Assembly (NCBI GenBank): GCA_946803715.1
Contig: CAMPET010000059.1
Span: forward strand, 141,100 to 195,952
DNA from: Beroe ovata
Lineage: Eukaryota > Ctenophora > Nuda > Beroida > Beroidae
Direction of reading: 5' to 3'
DNA length: 54,853 bases
Positions 1-12,271 of this stretch are shown piece by piece (the stretch's first letter is position 1; each line of letters starts with the position of its first letter). The notes beneath the pieces were generated by a model. The model did no database searches, was not told where the DNA came from, and saw nothing but the letters and a program-made list of their open reading frames with translations. The translations under genes were made by a program, and so were the position numbers.

Positions 1-158
1 CACTTCTTGACACCACTCTGTTACTTCATGACACTACTCTGTCACTTCTTGACACCACTCTGTTACTTCATGACACTACTCTGTCACTTCATGACACCAC
101 TCTATCACTTCTTGACACCACTCTCCAACACATCCTTGACACCACTCCCCTCACGCAG
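1..158 (+). repeat. TTGACACCACT minisatellite in TRPM intron (copy 1)
   Basis: Irregular units of TTGACACCACTCTGTTACTTC type reach right up to the acceptor of the first visible exon. Related arrays lie at 5531-5706 and elsewhere in the window. The open frame through it is a repeat artefact. Confidence 0.85.
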
Positions 159-3100
159 GGAGAGTGCTGCAAGTACAGCCGCTGATCAGTGGCCCCAAGT
201 ACGATCTGTAGCGGTGGGGGCGAGTCTGGATGACATCCCCGACATCCCTGAGCTAGCTTCCTTCCGAGACCTGGTAAGTCACTTGTGTGAGACTTGGTAA
301 GCCACTTGATTGAGAAGTGGTCAGTCACTTGAGTCAGACTTAGTGATTCACTTGAGAGTTGAGTGAGACGTGGTTATAGTCACTTTAGTAAACTGTCATT
401 CAGTAGTTGTGATCACCTTGGTAAAGGTGTCGAAAAGCTGAAGTTTCGATGAACGATAAACCAGAAGTGTGAAAATGTGGTCATAAGAACAATCGCAAAC
501 ACGTCATTATTTGCTCCACCGACTGGATTTCAATCAGCATGGATTATATCCAATCAGCAGTAAAATAGCTTATTCTTGATTGTGCAGTGCACGTCAACTT
601 CGTATGATCCTATTATTTTGAATTCTGACCCATCAAGCACGAATACTAAGTACATCAGCATAGATAAATATTGACTGTCATTTTGGATACAACGTCGCAT
701 TTTAGAACATTCAATGCTCGCTTTCTGATTCAATTCATTTATCAATTCGTCACCTTACTTTTTCCAACTGAGTATCAAAGATTCTGCCCTCAGTTTTAAG
801 TTGCTCTCAACTTTAAGTTGCTCTCAATTTTAAGTTGTTTTCTTCAGAGAAGTCCCGTATTAGAAGATGAAGAAGATCTGATGAGTCCCATGACTGCACT
901 CTGCTATGACCCTCCCTTTGATAGACCCTTCAGAGGACTCTATGATGGGAAAGTAGAGAGTACTCAGCAATTCGGTAAGGTTCATAGCATTGTATCGGAT
1001 GATGAATCATGCTGACTGATGATTAATTTCGAAGCGGATCATCCCTTCTTTCTTAAATATCCGATCTTCTCAATGGAGGACTCAGGAGAGAGTTTATTCA
1101 AGAATATCGCGCCAAATATAGCCCGCTATTCATAGATTCAACTCTAACGACTAACACAGTAGGTAACGACTAACACAGTAACACACCCCTCTTCTCCACT
1201 CTTTCATGATTCGACTCCAATGACTCCAACATTTCCCTTCCTCTGTACAGGTTCCGAAGAGTCCGGGCCGAATTACACGACCCTCATGCGGCTGTGTGGT
1301 GAGGGGGACGCTAACGCTCTCGATTCCTTTCTCTCCGTTAATCCCGATAGTTTGAAGAGAACGGGGGCAGCGTACTTGGGTGTCATGTCAGATTTGAAGA
1401 GGAATTCTCTCAAAGTTACCAGTTCGGTAAGTGGCGTATTCTTCTGGAATTTGAGCCAAAATCACGAAAATCTTTCAAACCATGACCGAACTGCTACCCT
1501 CGCCGAACTGCTACAGAAACTGGCTACTGATCACTGAGTTTATCAGCAATCGGCATCGGCACTATGCAATATATATCTGACCCTCTCTCCCCCCTAAGAA
1601 ACTGCTATGATTATGCATATTCCACCCCCTCTCTCAGGATAGTGTCCGTATCCCGGAGCCACAGGTAATCATATCCCCGATAGTATCGGCTATCCTGGGC
1701 GGCAATCCCGAGTGTGTTAGACTACTTGTGGAGGCTGGTGCAAGTGTTAACAGTCCCAATGGCATATCTGACAACATGTGAGTTCTAGGTGTCAGTAGGT
1801 ATTTTCACCTTCCAAAGTGGATGTCATTTTCATGCATGTCTTTTCATTTCCGAATTCGGAGCGATCTTCTTTCATCGAGCTCTACGACCCCATTATTCCA
1901 AATATGGTATAACTGATCCCTATATACCAGGTGTGCACGTGCTGATTGTCCTCTCTCCTGTGCTCTCCGAGTGGACAGAATGGACGTGGCCGAATACTTG
2001 GTGTCCCAGGGAGCTGATGTGGGAGAGGCGCTCATGAGACTTGCCGGGTGTACCGACCGGAGACTGGCTCGCATGCTGGGCGTCAGACTGGGTAAATTCA
2101 TTCATAGAGATTCATAACTGCGATTATGATATAGTGGGATTCCGAGTCACATTTGAGAAGATATTTTGGAATTTTCAATGATTTTCCGATGAGCTAGGCT
2201 AAGATTCCCAGATGTTGATCTTGCTCCTTTTCGGGACCTGGGTGACCCAGGTCATTACGATACATCACTCCTGTAGGAAACACAGTGAACGTTGTGGAAT
2301 CACGTGACCCTGATGTTCAAGCTCTCTGGAGACTGATTTCACAGCAGATACTTATCCTCACTCCAGCTCCCTTGGAAACAGCTTTCCTTCTAGGTACAAA
2401 ATCTGTAATTCGTGGTTGGGTCTGGAAGACTAACTCAATCTTCAGTTTCGTTAAACTCCTCAATATCATAAAGAAGCGGATTTTAAACGTTTCCAAAATA
2501 GAAAGACCAGCATTACAATTAAGACCAAATTGACCATTAATCTTGTTTCCAGGTCGTGCATTCCGTCTTCTGGCATGTGTCAGGACATCGTTAGCATCCC
2601 ACTGGGAGAGACTCGGAACTGCGTGTGAACGGTTCTCAGTTCATCTAATTGACCAGTGTCTCTCTCCACAGGAGGTAGGTTGAGCCGGTGGCTAGGAGAT
2701 ATTATGTTTGGACACAGATTCGGTCCGGTCCATACTGTTGGTTTCGATTTTGATTTCATAATCAGATTTTTCCCTGTATTTTGTTGAGATAACGTCATTA
2801 TATCTTGGTGATGCATATGAATTCCATCATTACATCCCAAACAGATGAAGTTGTCGCAAAGCTACTTCGGTAGCGTCATAAGTGATAAAATAGACCTTGT
2901 CACATATTTGCATGTCTGATTATGACGCTAATATGTGTATAACCTGACGTCACTGCATGTCACACCTCTCTCCGCACAGGTGAGCGCCGTGATGTCGCGA
3001 GAACACGCGCCGTCGCGCCAGTCGGCGCCCATACACGACGCGCTGTACTACGGGAGGAACGAGTTTGTGTCTCATCCCGCTACGTACAGACTCCTCCAAC

Positions 3101-5396
3101 AGAGAATAACACGGTCCAAGTCGGGGAAACCACAGATAGGTGAGTCTGAACATGTAGGTAGACCACAATTAGGTGAGTCCAAATATGTAAGTAAACCACA
3201 ATTAGGTGAGCCAAATTGAAGTAATTGAGACTGAGAAGCACATGATTCTCCCACCGAGAGAAATATTGGCCTTTTCTTCGCTCATCTGCTCACAACATTC
3301 ATTAAATCGGCAAAAGTAGCGCCCAGGTTATTATCTTTATTTAACTCCCCGTTTCCCGCAGGAGATATCTTCCTATCTCTCATCTCCCCTCTCATCCTCC
3401 CCTTCCTTGCTATCATCAGCTACATCCTCTGTGGAGCTAGACGAGATTCCCCTCTCAGGAAATTCATGTGAGTACCGTTATCATGCCCTCACATTCCAGA
3501 GATATGGATTACCGGAACCGAGAATTGTATCGAGAATTGTCTTTGATAAGTGCCCGTATACTGAAATGTCAAGCGGGAGACCGCCCACTTGAATAAAGAA
3601 CATGCGAGAGCAATTTTGAAGTAATTTCATCTCTCCCCAGGTACCGAATCTACTCCCCATTTGCTGTGTTCGCCATGAGCCTCATCATGGACGTCATCCT
3701 GCTTCTTCTCGTGATATGCTGCTGTCTACACAGCTCACACCAGACAGCTGTCACGTACGTGGAGATGGCCACGTGGATTTTAGTGTTTGGGGTGCTCGTG
3801 GCAGAGATTGAGAAGAGACGACTCATTGTGTGGTGGGTACATTGGGTGGAGAGGTTATTTCCTAGGAGGAGAGTAAATCTCTTTATTTTGAAGCAGAGTT
3901 TAGGATTGAATAAGGGAAAGTATCGGGGGTGTTCATTTAAATTTTCAATTTTCAAGATATAGTTAATGCTTTTAATTGGAGCTACCTTTGACATATTATG
4001 AAGTATCAAATATCAAGGCATCTGATCATTTTTCATCAGATTCATGATTATCTAATTAACAACTAATTAACTAATTATCTGCCCCCACGGCTGCAGGTAC
4101 TACCAGTTCAGGTTTGTGTGTGACATCCTGGTGTTCACCTGGCTGATCAGTATTCTCCTCCTCAAGCTGAGGATGCTCAACTACCCGGGGTGGGATAGTG
4201 GAGTGGATGCCGTTCAGATAATATACGGTATGGGAGAGGGAGGGGAGGCGGGGGTATCTGAAACCGGTGTTATTTGTTGAGAAATTCGACCAAGCATTGT
4301 TGAAATTCGACCGTTAGATTTGTTGAATTTTACTACATATATTTGGCGTGACACAAACTGCCGTTATAAGAGAAATAACTGATAGAAGCATGCAGATAAA
4401 ATGATTTTCTCATCTCCCTCATCTCCCCTCCAGGCGTCCTCCTGATGACCCTCTCTGTCCGATTCCTGTCCATTATCCGTCCTCTCATCCCGTACAACCC
4501 GCTGAACGTCATAGAGAAACTTATTCCCGACTTTTGTTCCTATATCCTGGTGCTTGGTTTTCTCTACGTTGTGTTCAACGTTGCAATTCATACTGTTTAC
4601 CTCTCAACTGCGCCGCCAAGTCACAGGTAAGATATCGACTTGACACCACTTTTGTCTATTTTCAATATTTCTTGACACCTTCATTCAGTTGGATGAATTA
4701 ATGATTGTGTCTTTGATGAGCAGGGCCAACTGTTGAATTTTGAATATCACTATATTTAAGATATTATGTATCCCTCTTAACACCATTATGTATTTCAGCT
4801 CGTTGACAGTGTTTTCCGTGCTGTTCCTGTCACTGGAAAGAGTGGTGTCAGCCCCAGGGAATGATGCAGCCGGGAATATTGCAGGGCAGCTACTTTTCAT
4901 TGTATTCCTGCTACTGGTTTTCCTAACGCTAATTTCATTCTCCATTTCCTGCTTTGGTGAGTTTACCTATTCTTATGACACCTCTATGTTATATTTTACT
5001 ATGGAGAATACAAGTTGTCCTTGACACCACTTTCTTAGCACCTCATCTGCCTTGACACCACTATGCTCTTGACAACACTCCATGCTTGACACCACTTTGC
5101 TCTTGACACCACTTTGCTCTTGACACCACTTTCTGCTTGACACCACTTTCTGCTTGACGCCACTTTGCTCTTGACATCACTTTCTGCTTGACAACATTTC
5201 ACCGCATCACTTTGACACCACCTCCACAGGTAAGGTGACAGTATCCCGGAAGTCATGCGAAACAGAGAAGCGATGTTCCACCATGAAGCTGGTTATGATG
5301 CACGAGGCAAATCACCCCATCCCACCTCCCTTCAACATCATCACCTGGCCTCTATCTCTCGTGTGTCGGTGTTGTGTGTGCAGCCCCTGCAAATCG
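159..5396 (+). CDS. TRPM-like cation channel, copy 1 (partial at both ends)
   Basis: Fourteen exons with agreeing phases: 159-273, 848-974, 1251-1426, 1638-1777, 1931-2091, 2277-2393, 2553-2674, 2980-3139, 3362-3467, 3641-3832, 4097-4227, 4434-4626, 4799-4956, 5230-5396. The first visible exon starts in mid-codon, so the N-terminus is left of the window. The last three exons of copy 2 (linker and coiled coil) are missing because the sequence meets a single N at 5530. Family evidence: a pre-membrane helical region with LIDQC and FVSHP, six hydrophobic segments, then CFGKV after S6 and PIPPPFNII after the TRP helix, the order seen in TRPM channels. Differences from copy 2 are few (for example VTYVEM against VTYMEM). 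It may be the other haplotype of copy 2 rather than a second gene. Confidence 0.75.
1147..1182 (+). repeat. 15-base CGACTAACACAGTAA repeat, two units
   Basis: TRPM intron 2, copy 1. The same repeat has about five units at 6733-6810 in copy 2. Each unit carries a branch-point-like CTAAC followed by CAG. Confidence 0.8.
3128..3215 (+). repeat. 33-base repeat with tandem splice donors (copy 1, three units)
   Basis: Starting at the end of TRPM exon 8, a 33-base unit (CCACAATTAGGTGAGTCC core) recurs so that the real donor is followed by donor-like copies at 33-base spacing. The third unit is degraded (GGTGAGCC). Confidence 0.8.
4964..5222 (+). repeat. TTGACACCACTTTGC minisatellite, TRPM intron 13 (copy 1)
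   Basis: About a dozen TTGACACCACTTT-type units run up to the exon 14 acceptor. An apparently identical array is at 10610-10868 in copy 2. Confidence 0.85.
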
Positions 5397-5530
5397 GTAA
5401 GTGGAGAAGTGGTGTCAATCTCTTGGCGATGTCCGAGATGAACGCTTGTAACTGCGTCATCTTAATCACAACGTTTGCCCCGTTTTCACTATCTCTTCTG
5501 ACCGACATGTACTATAAGTCGTCTCCTGTN

Positions 5531-5706
5531 CCACTCTCCAACACCTCCTTGACACCACTCTGTCACTTCTTGACACCATTCTCCAACACATCCTTGACAC
5601 CACTCTGTCACTTCTTGACACCATTCTCCAACACCTCCTTGACACCACTCTGTCATTTCTTGACACCACTCTCCAACACATCCTTGACACCACTCCCTTC
5701 CCGCAG
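5531..5706 (+). repeat. TTGACACCACT minisatellite at start of the second TRPM copy
   Basis: Begins immediately after the single N at 5530 and matches the array at 1-158 in type and position relative to the exon. Confidence 0.85.
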
Positions 5707-8700
5707 GGAGAGTGCTGCAAGCACAGCCGCTGATCAGTGGCCCCAAGTACGATCTGTAGCTGTGGGGGCGAGTCTGGATGACATCCCTGACATTCCTGAG
5801 CTAGCTTCCTTCCGAGACCTGGTAAGTCACTTGTGTGAGACTTGGTAAGTCACTTGGTAAGTCACTTGAGTGAAGTGAGACCTGGTAAGTCAATTAAGCG
5901 AGAGTTGGTAAGTCACTTGATTGAGAAGTGGTCAGTCACTTGAGTCAGACTTAGTGATTCACTTGAGACTTTGAGTGAGACGTGGTTATAGTCACTTTTG
6001 TAAATTATCATTCAGTAGTTGTGATCACCTTGGTAAAGGTGTCGTCAAGCTGAATTTTCGATGAACGATAAACCAGAAGTGTGAAAATGTGGTCATACGA
6101 ACAATCGCAAACACGTCATTATTTACTCCACCGACTGGATTTCAATCAGCATGGATTATATCCAATCAGCCTATTCTTGATTGTGCAGTGCACGTCAACT
6201 TCGTATGATCCTATTATTTTGAATCCTGACCCATCAAGCACGTATACTAAGTACATCAGCATAGATAAATATTGACTGTCATTTTGGATACAACGTCGCA
6301 TTTTATACATTTAATGCTCGCTTTGTGATTCAATTCATTGATCAATTCGTTACCTCCTCTTTTCAACTGAGTATCAAAGATTCTGCCCTCAATTTTAAGT
6401 TGCTCTCAATTTTAAGTTGTTTTCTTCAGAGAAGTCCCGTATTAGAAGATGACGAAGATCTTATGAGTCCCATGACTGCACTCTGCTATGACCCTCCCTT
6501 TGATAGGCCCTTCAGAGGACTCTATGATGGGAAAGTCGAGAGTACTCAGCAATTCGGTAAGGTTCATAGCATTCTATCGGGTGATGACTCATGCTGACTA
6601 ATGATTACTTTAAAAGCGGATCATACCTACTTTCTTAGATGTCTGATCTTCCCAATGGAGGACTCAGGAGAGAGTTTATTCGTATTATTGATATCGCGCC
6701 AAATATAGCCCGCTATTCATAGATTCAAGTCTAACGACTAACACAGTAACGACTAACACAGTAACGACTAACACAGTAACGACTAACACAGTAACGACTA
6801 ACACAGTAACACGCCCCTGTTCTCCACTGTCCCATGATTCGACTCCAATTTCTGACTCCAACATTTCTCTTCCTCTGAATAGGTTCCGAAGAGTCCGGGC
6901 CGAATTACACGACGCTCATGCGGCTGTGTGGTGAGGGGGACGCTAACGCTCTCGATTCCTTTCTCTCCGTTAATCCCGATAGTTTGAAGAGAACGGGGGC
7001 AGCGTACTTGGGGGTCATGTCCGATTTGAAGAGGAATTCTCTTAAAGTTACCAGCTCGGTAAGTGGCGTATTCTTCTGGAATTTGAGCCAAAATCACGAA
7101 AATCTTTCAAACCGTCGCCGAACAGAAAACTGCTACAGAAGCTGGCTTCTGATCACTGAGTTTACCAGCAATCGGCATCGGCATTCGGCACTATGCAATA
7201 TATCTCTTCCCCTCTCAGGATAGCGTCCGTATCCCGGAGCCACAGGTAATCATATCCCCGATAGTATCGGCTATCCTGGGCGGCAACCCCGAGTGTGTCA
7301 GACTTCTTGTGGAGGCTGGTGCAAGTGTTAACAGCCCCAATGGCATATCTGACAACATGTGAGTTCTAGGTGTCAGTAGGTATTTTCACATTACAAAGTG
7401 GATGTCATTTTCATGCATGTCTTTACATTTCCGAATTCGGAGCGATCTTCTTTCATCGAGCTCTACGACCCCATTATTCCAAATATGGTATAACTGATTC
7501 CTATTTCACCAGGTGTGCACGTGCTGATTGTCCTCTCTCCTGTGCTCTCCGAGTGGACAGAATGGACGTGGCCGAATACTTGGTGTCCCAGGGAGCTGAT
7601 GTGGGAGAGGCGCTCATGAGACTTGCCGGGTGTACCGACCGGAGACTGGCTCGCATGCTGGGCGTCAGACTGGGTAAATTCATTCATAGAGATTCATAAC
7701 TGCGATTATGATATAGTGGGATTCCGAGTCACATTTGAGAAGATATTTTGGAATTTTCAATGATTTTCCGATGAGCTAGGCTAAGATTCCCAGATGTTGA
7801 TCTTGCTCCTTTTCGGGACCTGGGTGACCCAGGTCATTACGATACATCACTCCTGTAGGAAACACAGTGAACGTTGTGGAATCACGTGACCCTGATGTTC
7901 AAGCTCTCTGGAGACTGATTTCACAGCAGATACTTATCCTCACTCCAGCCCCCTTGGAAACAGCTTTCCTTCTAGGTACAAGATTTAATCTGAAATTCGT
8001 GGTTTGGTCTGGAAGACTAACTCAATCTTCAGTTTAACTCCTCAGTTAAACTCCTCAATATCATAAATAAGCGGATTTTAAACGTGTCCGAAATGAAAAG
8101 ACCAGCATAACAATTACGATCAAATTGACCATTAATCTTGGTTTCCAGGTCGTGCATTCCGTCTTCTGGCGTGCGTCAGGACATCGTTAGCATCCCACTG
8201 GGAGAGACTCGGAACTGCGTGTGAACGGTTCTCAGTTCATCTTATCGACCAGTGTCTCTCTCCGCAAGAGGTAGGTTCAGCCGGTAGCTAAGAGAAATTG
8301 TGTTAGGACTCTGCGGCTACGTTAGGACACAGATTCGGCCCGGTCCGAATTGTTGGTTTCGTTTTTGATTTCATAATCAGATTTTTCCCTGTATTTTGTT
8401 GAGATGACGTTATTATATCATGGTGATGCATATGAATTACATCATTACATCCCAAACAGATGAAGTTGTTGCAAAGCTACTTCGGTAGCGTCATAAGTCA
8501 TAAAATAGACCTTGTCACATATTTGCATGTCTGATTATGACGCTAATATGTGTATAACCTGACGTCACTGCATGTCACACATCTCTCTGCACAGGTGAGC
8601 GCCGTGATGTCGCGAGAACACGCGCCGTCGCGCCAGTCGGCGCCCATACACGACGCGCTGTACTACGGGAGGAACGAGTTTGTGTCTCATCCCGCTACGT

Positions 8701-11700
8701 ACAGACTCCTCCAACAGAGAATAACACGGTCCAAGTCGGGGAGACCACAGATAGGTGAGTCCGAAAATGTAGGTAGACCATAATTAGGTGAGTCCAAATA
8801 TGTAGGTAGACCACAGTTAGGTGAGTCCAAATATGTAGGTAAACCACAATTAGGGTAGTCAAATTGAAGTAATTGAGACTGAGAAGCACATGATTCTCCC
8901 ACCGAGAGAAATATTGGCCTTTTCTTCGCTCATCTGCTCACAACATTCATTAAATCGGCAAAAGTACTCCCATGTTATTATCTTTATTAAACTCCCCGTT
9001 TCCCGCAGGAGATATCTTCCTATCTCTCATCTCACCCCTCATCCTCCCCTTCCTTGCTATCATCAGTTACATCCTCTGTGGAGCTAGACGAGATTCTCCT
9101 CTCAGGAAATTCATGTGAGTACCGTTATCATGCCCTCACATTCCAGAGATATGGAATACCGGAAACAAGAATTGTATCGAGAATTGTCTTTGATAAGTGC
9201 CCGTATACAGAAATGTCAAGCGGGAGACCGCCCACTTGAATAAAGAACATGCGAGAACATTTTTGAAGTAATTTCATCTCTCTTCAGGTACCGAATCTAT
9301 TCCCCATTTGCTGTGTTCGCCATGAGCCTCATCATGGACGTTATCCTGCTTCTTCTCGTGATATGCTGCTGTCTGCACAGCTCACACCAGACAGCTGTCA
9401 CGTACATGGAGATGGCCACGTGGATTTTAGTGTTTGGGGTGCTCGTGGGAGAGATTGAGAAGAGACGTCTCATTGTGTGGTGAGTACATTGGGTGGAGAG
9501 GTTATTTCCTAGGAGGAGAGTAAATCTCTTTATTTTGAAGCAGAGTTTAGGATTGAATAAGGGAAAATATTGGGGGTGTTCATTTAAATTTTCAATTTTC
9601 AAGATATAGGTAGTTAATGCTTATGGAGCTACCTTTGACATATTATGAAGTATCAAATATCAAGGCATCTGATCATTTTTCATCGGATTCATGATTATCT
9701 AATTAACAACTAATTAACTAATTATCTGCCCCACGGCTGCAGGTACTACCAGTTCAGGTTTGTGTGTGACATCCTGGTGTTCACCTGGCTGATCAGTATT
9801 CTCCTCCTCAAGCTGAGGATGCTCAACTACCCGGGGTGGGATAGTGGAGTGGATGCCGTTCAGATAATATACGGTATGGGAGAGGGAGGGGAGGCGGGGG
9901 TATCTGAAACCGGTGTTATTTGTTGAGAAATTCGACCAAGCATTGTTGAAATTCGACCGTTAGATTTGTTGAATTTTACTACATATATTTGGCGTGACAC
10001 AAACTGCCGTTATAAGAGAAATAACTGATAGAAGCATGCAGATAAAATGATTTTCTCATCTCCCTCATCTCCCCTCCAGGCGTCCTCCTGATGACCCTCT
10101 CTGTCCGATTCCTGTCCATTATCCGTCCTCTCATCCCGTACAACCCGCTGAACGTCATAGAGAAACTTATTCCCGACTTTTGTTCCTATATCCTGGTGCT
10201 TGGTTTTCTCTACGTTGTGTTCAACGTTGCAATTCATACTGTTTACCTCTCAACTGCGCCGCCAAGTCACAGGTAAGATATCGACTTGACACCACTTTTG
10301 TCTATTTTCAATATTTCTTGACACCTTCATTCAGTTGGATGAATTAATGATTGTGTCTTTGATGAGCAGGGCCAACTGTTGAATTTTGAATATCACTATA
10401 TTTAAGATATTATGTATCCCTCTTAACACCATTATGTATTTCAGCTCGTTGACAGTGTTTTCCGTGCTGTTCCTGTCACTGGAAAGAGTGGTGTCAGCCC
10501 CAGGGAATGATGCAGCCGGGAATATTGCAGGGCAGCTACTTTTCATTGTATTCCTGCTACTGGTTTTCCTAACGCTAATTTCATTCTCCATTTCCTGCTT
10601 TGGTGAGTTTACCTATTCTTATGACACCTCTATGTTATATTTTACTATGGAGAATACAAGTTGTCCTTGACACCACTTTCTTAGCACCTCATCTGCCTTG
10701 ACACCACTATGCTCTTGACAACACTCCATGCTTGACACCACTTTGCTCTTGACACCACTTTGCTCTTGACACCACTTTCTGCTTGACACCACTTTCTGCT
10801 TGACGCCACTTTGCTCTTGACATCACTTTCTGCTTGACAACATTTCACCGCATCACTTTGACACCACCTCCACAGGTAAGGTGACAGTATCCCGGAAGTC
10901 ATGCGAAACAGAGAAGCGATGTTCCACCATGAAGCTGGTTATGATGCACGAGGCAAACCACCCCATCCCACCTCCCTTCAACATCATCACCTGGCCTCTG
11001 TCTCTCTTGTGTCGGTGTTGTGTGTGCAGCCCCTGCAAATCGGTAAGTCACTCGCATAGCGGGGAAACGAAATGGTGTCAATCTCATGGCAGTGTCCGAG
11101 ATGAACGCTTGTAACTGCGTCATCTTAATCACAACGTTTGCCCCGTTTTCACTATCTCTTCTGACCGACATGTACTATAAGTCGTCTCCTGCTGCCAGGT
11201 TTGACATCACTGTTTCTCATTCTCATGGAAATGGTGTCAATCTCATGGCGGTATCCGATCACTGTTCCCATTCTGATGGAAATGGTGTCAATCTCATGGC
11301 GGTATCCGATCACTGTTCCCATTCTGCAGGGTATAAGACAGGTGGTGTGGGGTGACAGTGAGTACAATCTCCTACACAATACTTCTCTTCACGATAAGCA
11401 GGATATTGTCAGCAGGGTCTGTGCCCGGCTTAAACCATCCCAACAGAGAAACGAGGAAATGGACTCATTTGAGGTGAAAATTACTGTCTATGCTTGAGGA
11501 GACTAGATACCTATACTATCGAACCCAATATTGAAAAAGATACTCCTGGTCATGAGAAATTCTAAGAGTCTCATCCCAAATTGGGACATGATACTGAAGA
11601 TCTATCAAATAGAGAAGTAGACATTCCAACCTTGTTTTTTTGGAAGAATTGTACATCATCTCCACTCCCAGGCGATAATGACAATGAGGGAAGACCTGTA

Positions 11701-12149
11701 CAAGCTCTACGCCAAACTGGACTCTGAGGGAATCAAATTGGACGCTCTCCAAGCGGTCTGGAAGAGTTTCGTCAGTCTCCAAGACAACTTGGCATCACTC
11801 CAAACTCAGGTCAAGAGTCTGGTTGACGATGGAGAGAAGAATAATACTCTGCTAGCTGAACAGAATGACAGGTTGGTCGTGTTAGCAGACACCCTGTTCT
11901 ACTTAGGAGAATATATATCTAGACATCAACCTTTCAACATTTTTGTGATAATTTTTCACGACAGCTTCTAAAAGTTTTGGATTCATGATTCAGACCATGA
12001 CGAAGATCCCTCCCCTCCCACACTCCCACAGGGTGCTAGGATTGAGCAAGTTGCTGGAAACAGTCCGCCCTGACCAGACAGTTCCCGGTAGGAAGAGTCC
12101 TAGCTCTGGGGAGAGTTCGTCCACTGGCGGGAGATTTTCTGACATCTGA
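5707..12149 (+). CDS. TRPM-like cation channel, copy 2 (5' partial, complete 3' end)
   Basis: Seventeen exons: 5707-5821, 6430-6556, 6883-7058, 7219-7358, 7513-7673, 7859-7975, 8149-8270, 8595-8754, 9009-9114, 9288-9479, 9743-9873, 10080-10272, 10445-10602, 10876-11042, 11330-11473, 11672-11871, 12032-12149. They give about 841 codons with continuous frame to TGA. In order: an acidic Pro-rich stretch, a TRPM-homology-like helical region (EYLVSQGADV, LIDQC, FVSHP), S1-S6 (exons 9-13), a TRP-helix segment ending PIPPPFNII, a Cys-rich patch, then a heptad-like coiled coil in exon 16 and a Ser/Gly tail. The coiled coil fits TRPM tetramerisation. The S5-S6 loop is short and has no recognisable FGQ-type filter, so ion selectivity cannot be predicted. 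The exon 16 donor (GTTGGT) is weak. The upstream MHR1/2-type exons are not visible here. Confidence 0.8.
6733..6810 (+). repeat. 15-base CGACTAACACAGTAA repeat, five units
   Basis: TRPM intron 2, copy 2; length difference from copy 1 shows a variable tandem repeat. Confidence 0.85.
8743..8858 (+). repeat. 33-base repeat with tandem splice donors (copy 2, four units)
   Basis: Same array as in copy 1 with one more unit; the last unit is degraded (TTAGGGTAGTC). In copy 2 reading through the second unit meets a TAA. Confidence 0.8.
10610..10868 (+). repeat. TTGACACCACTTTGC minisatellite, TRPM intron 13 (copy 2)
   Basis: Counterpart of 4964-5222; I saw no difference between the two when reading them side by side. 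Confidence 0.85.
11225..11327 (+). repeat. tandem duplication of a 3' splice-site region
   Basis: A unit of about 50 bases (ATGGAAATGGTGTCAATC to CTGTTCCCATTCTG) is present twice just before TRPM exon 15. Only the second copy ends in the functional CAG; the first ends CTGATG. Confidence 0.75.
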
Positions 12150-12271
12150 TTGGCTGAGCGGAGACTCTCTCAACTGTGATTGGCTGAACAGAGATTCTGT
12201 CAAATTTGATTGGCTGAAAAGAGGTTGTTTCCCTTCATGTCATTGGCTGGATAAGACTTTGTTGTGATTGG
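12149..12271 (+). promoter_or_regulatory. phased ATTGG (inverted CCAAT) array in TRPM 3' region
   Basis: ATTGG starts at 12149, 12179, 12209, 12242 and 12267; the first three are exactly 30 bases apart and most read TGATTGGCTGA. The array overlaps the stop codon and continues into the 3' UTR. CCAAT is the NF-Y core; function here is inference. Confidence 0.5.

Noticed and set aside
1638-2091. Ankyrin-repeat domain in the TRPM-like gene (CVRLLVEAGASVN, EYLVSQGADV)
   Set aside because: Only two short ankyrin-like helical pairs are present and the downstream order (LIDQC, FVSHP, PPPFNII) fits the TRPM homology region better than ankyrin TRP channels.
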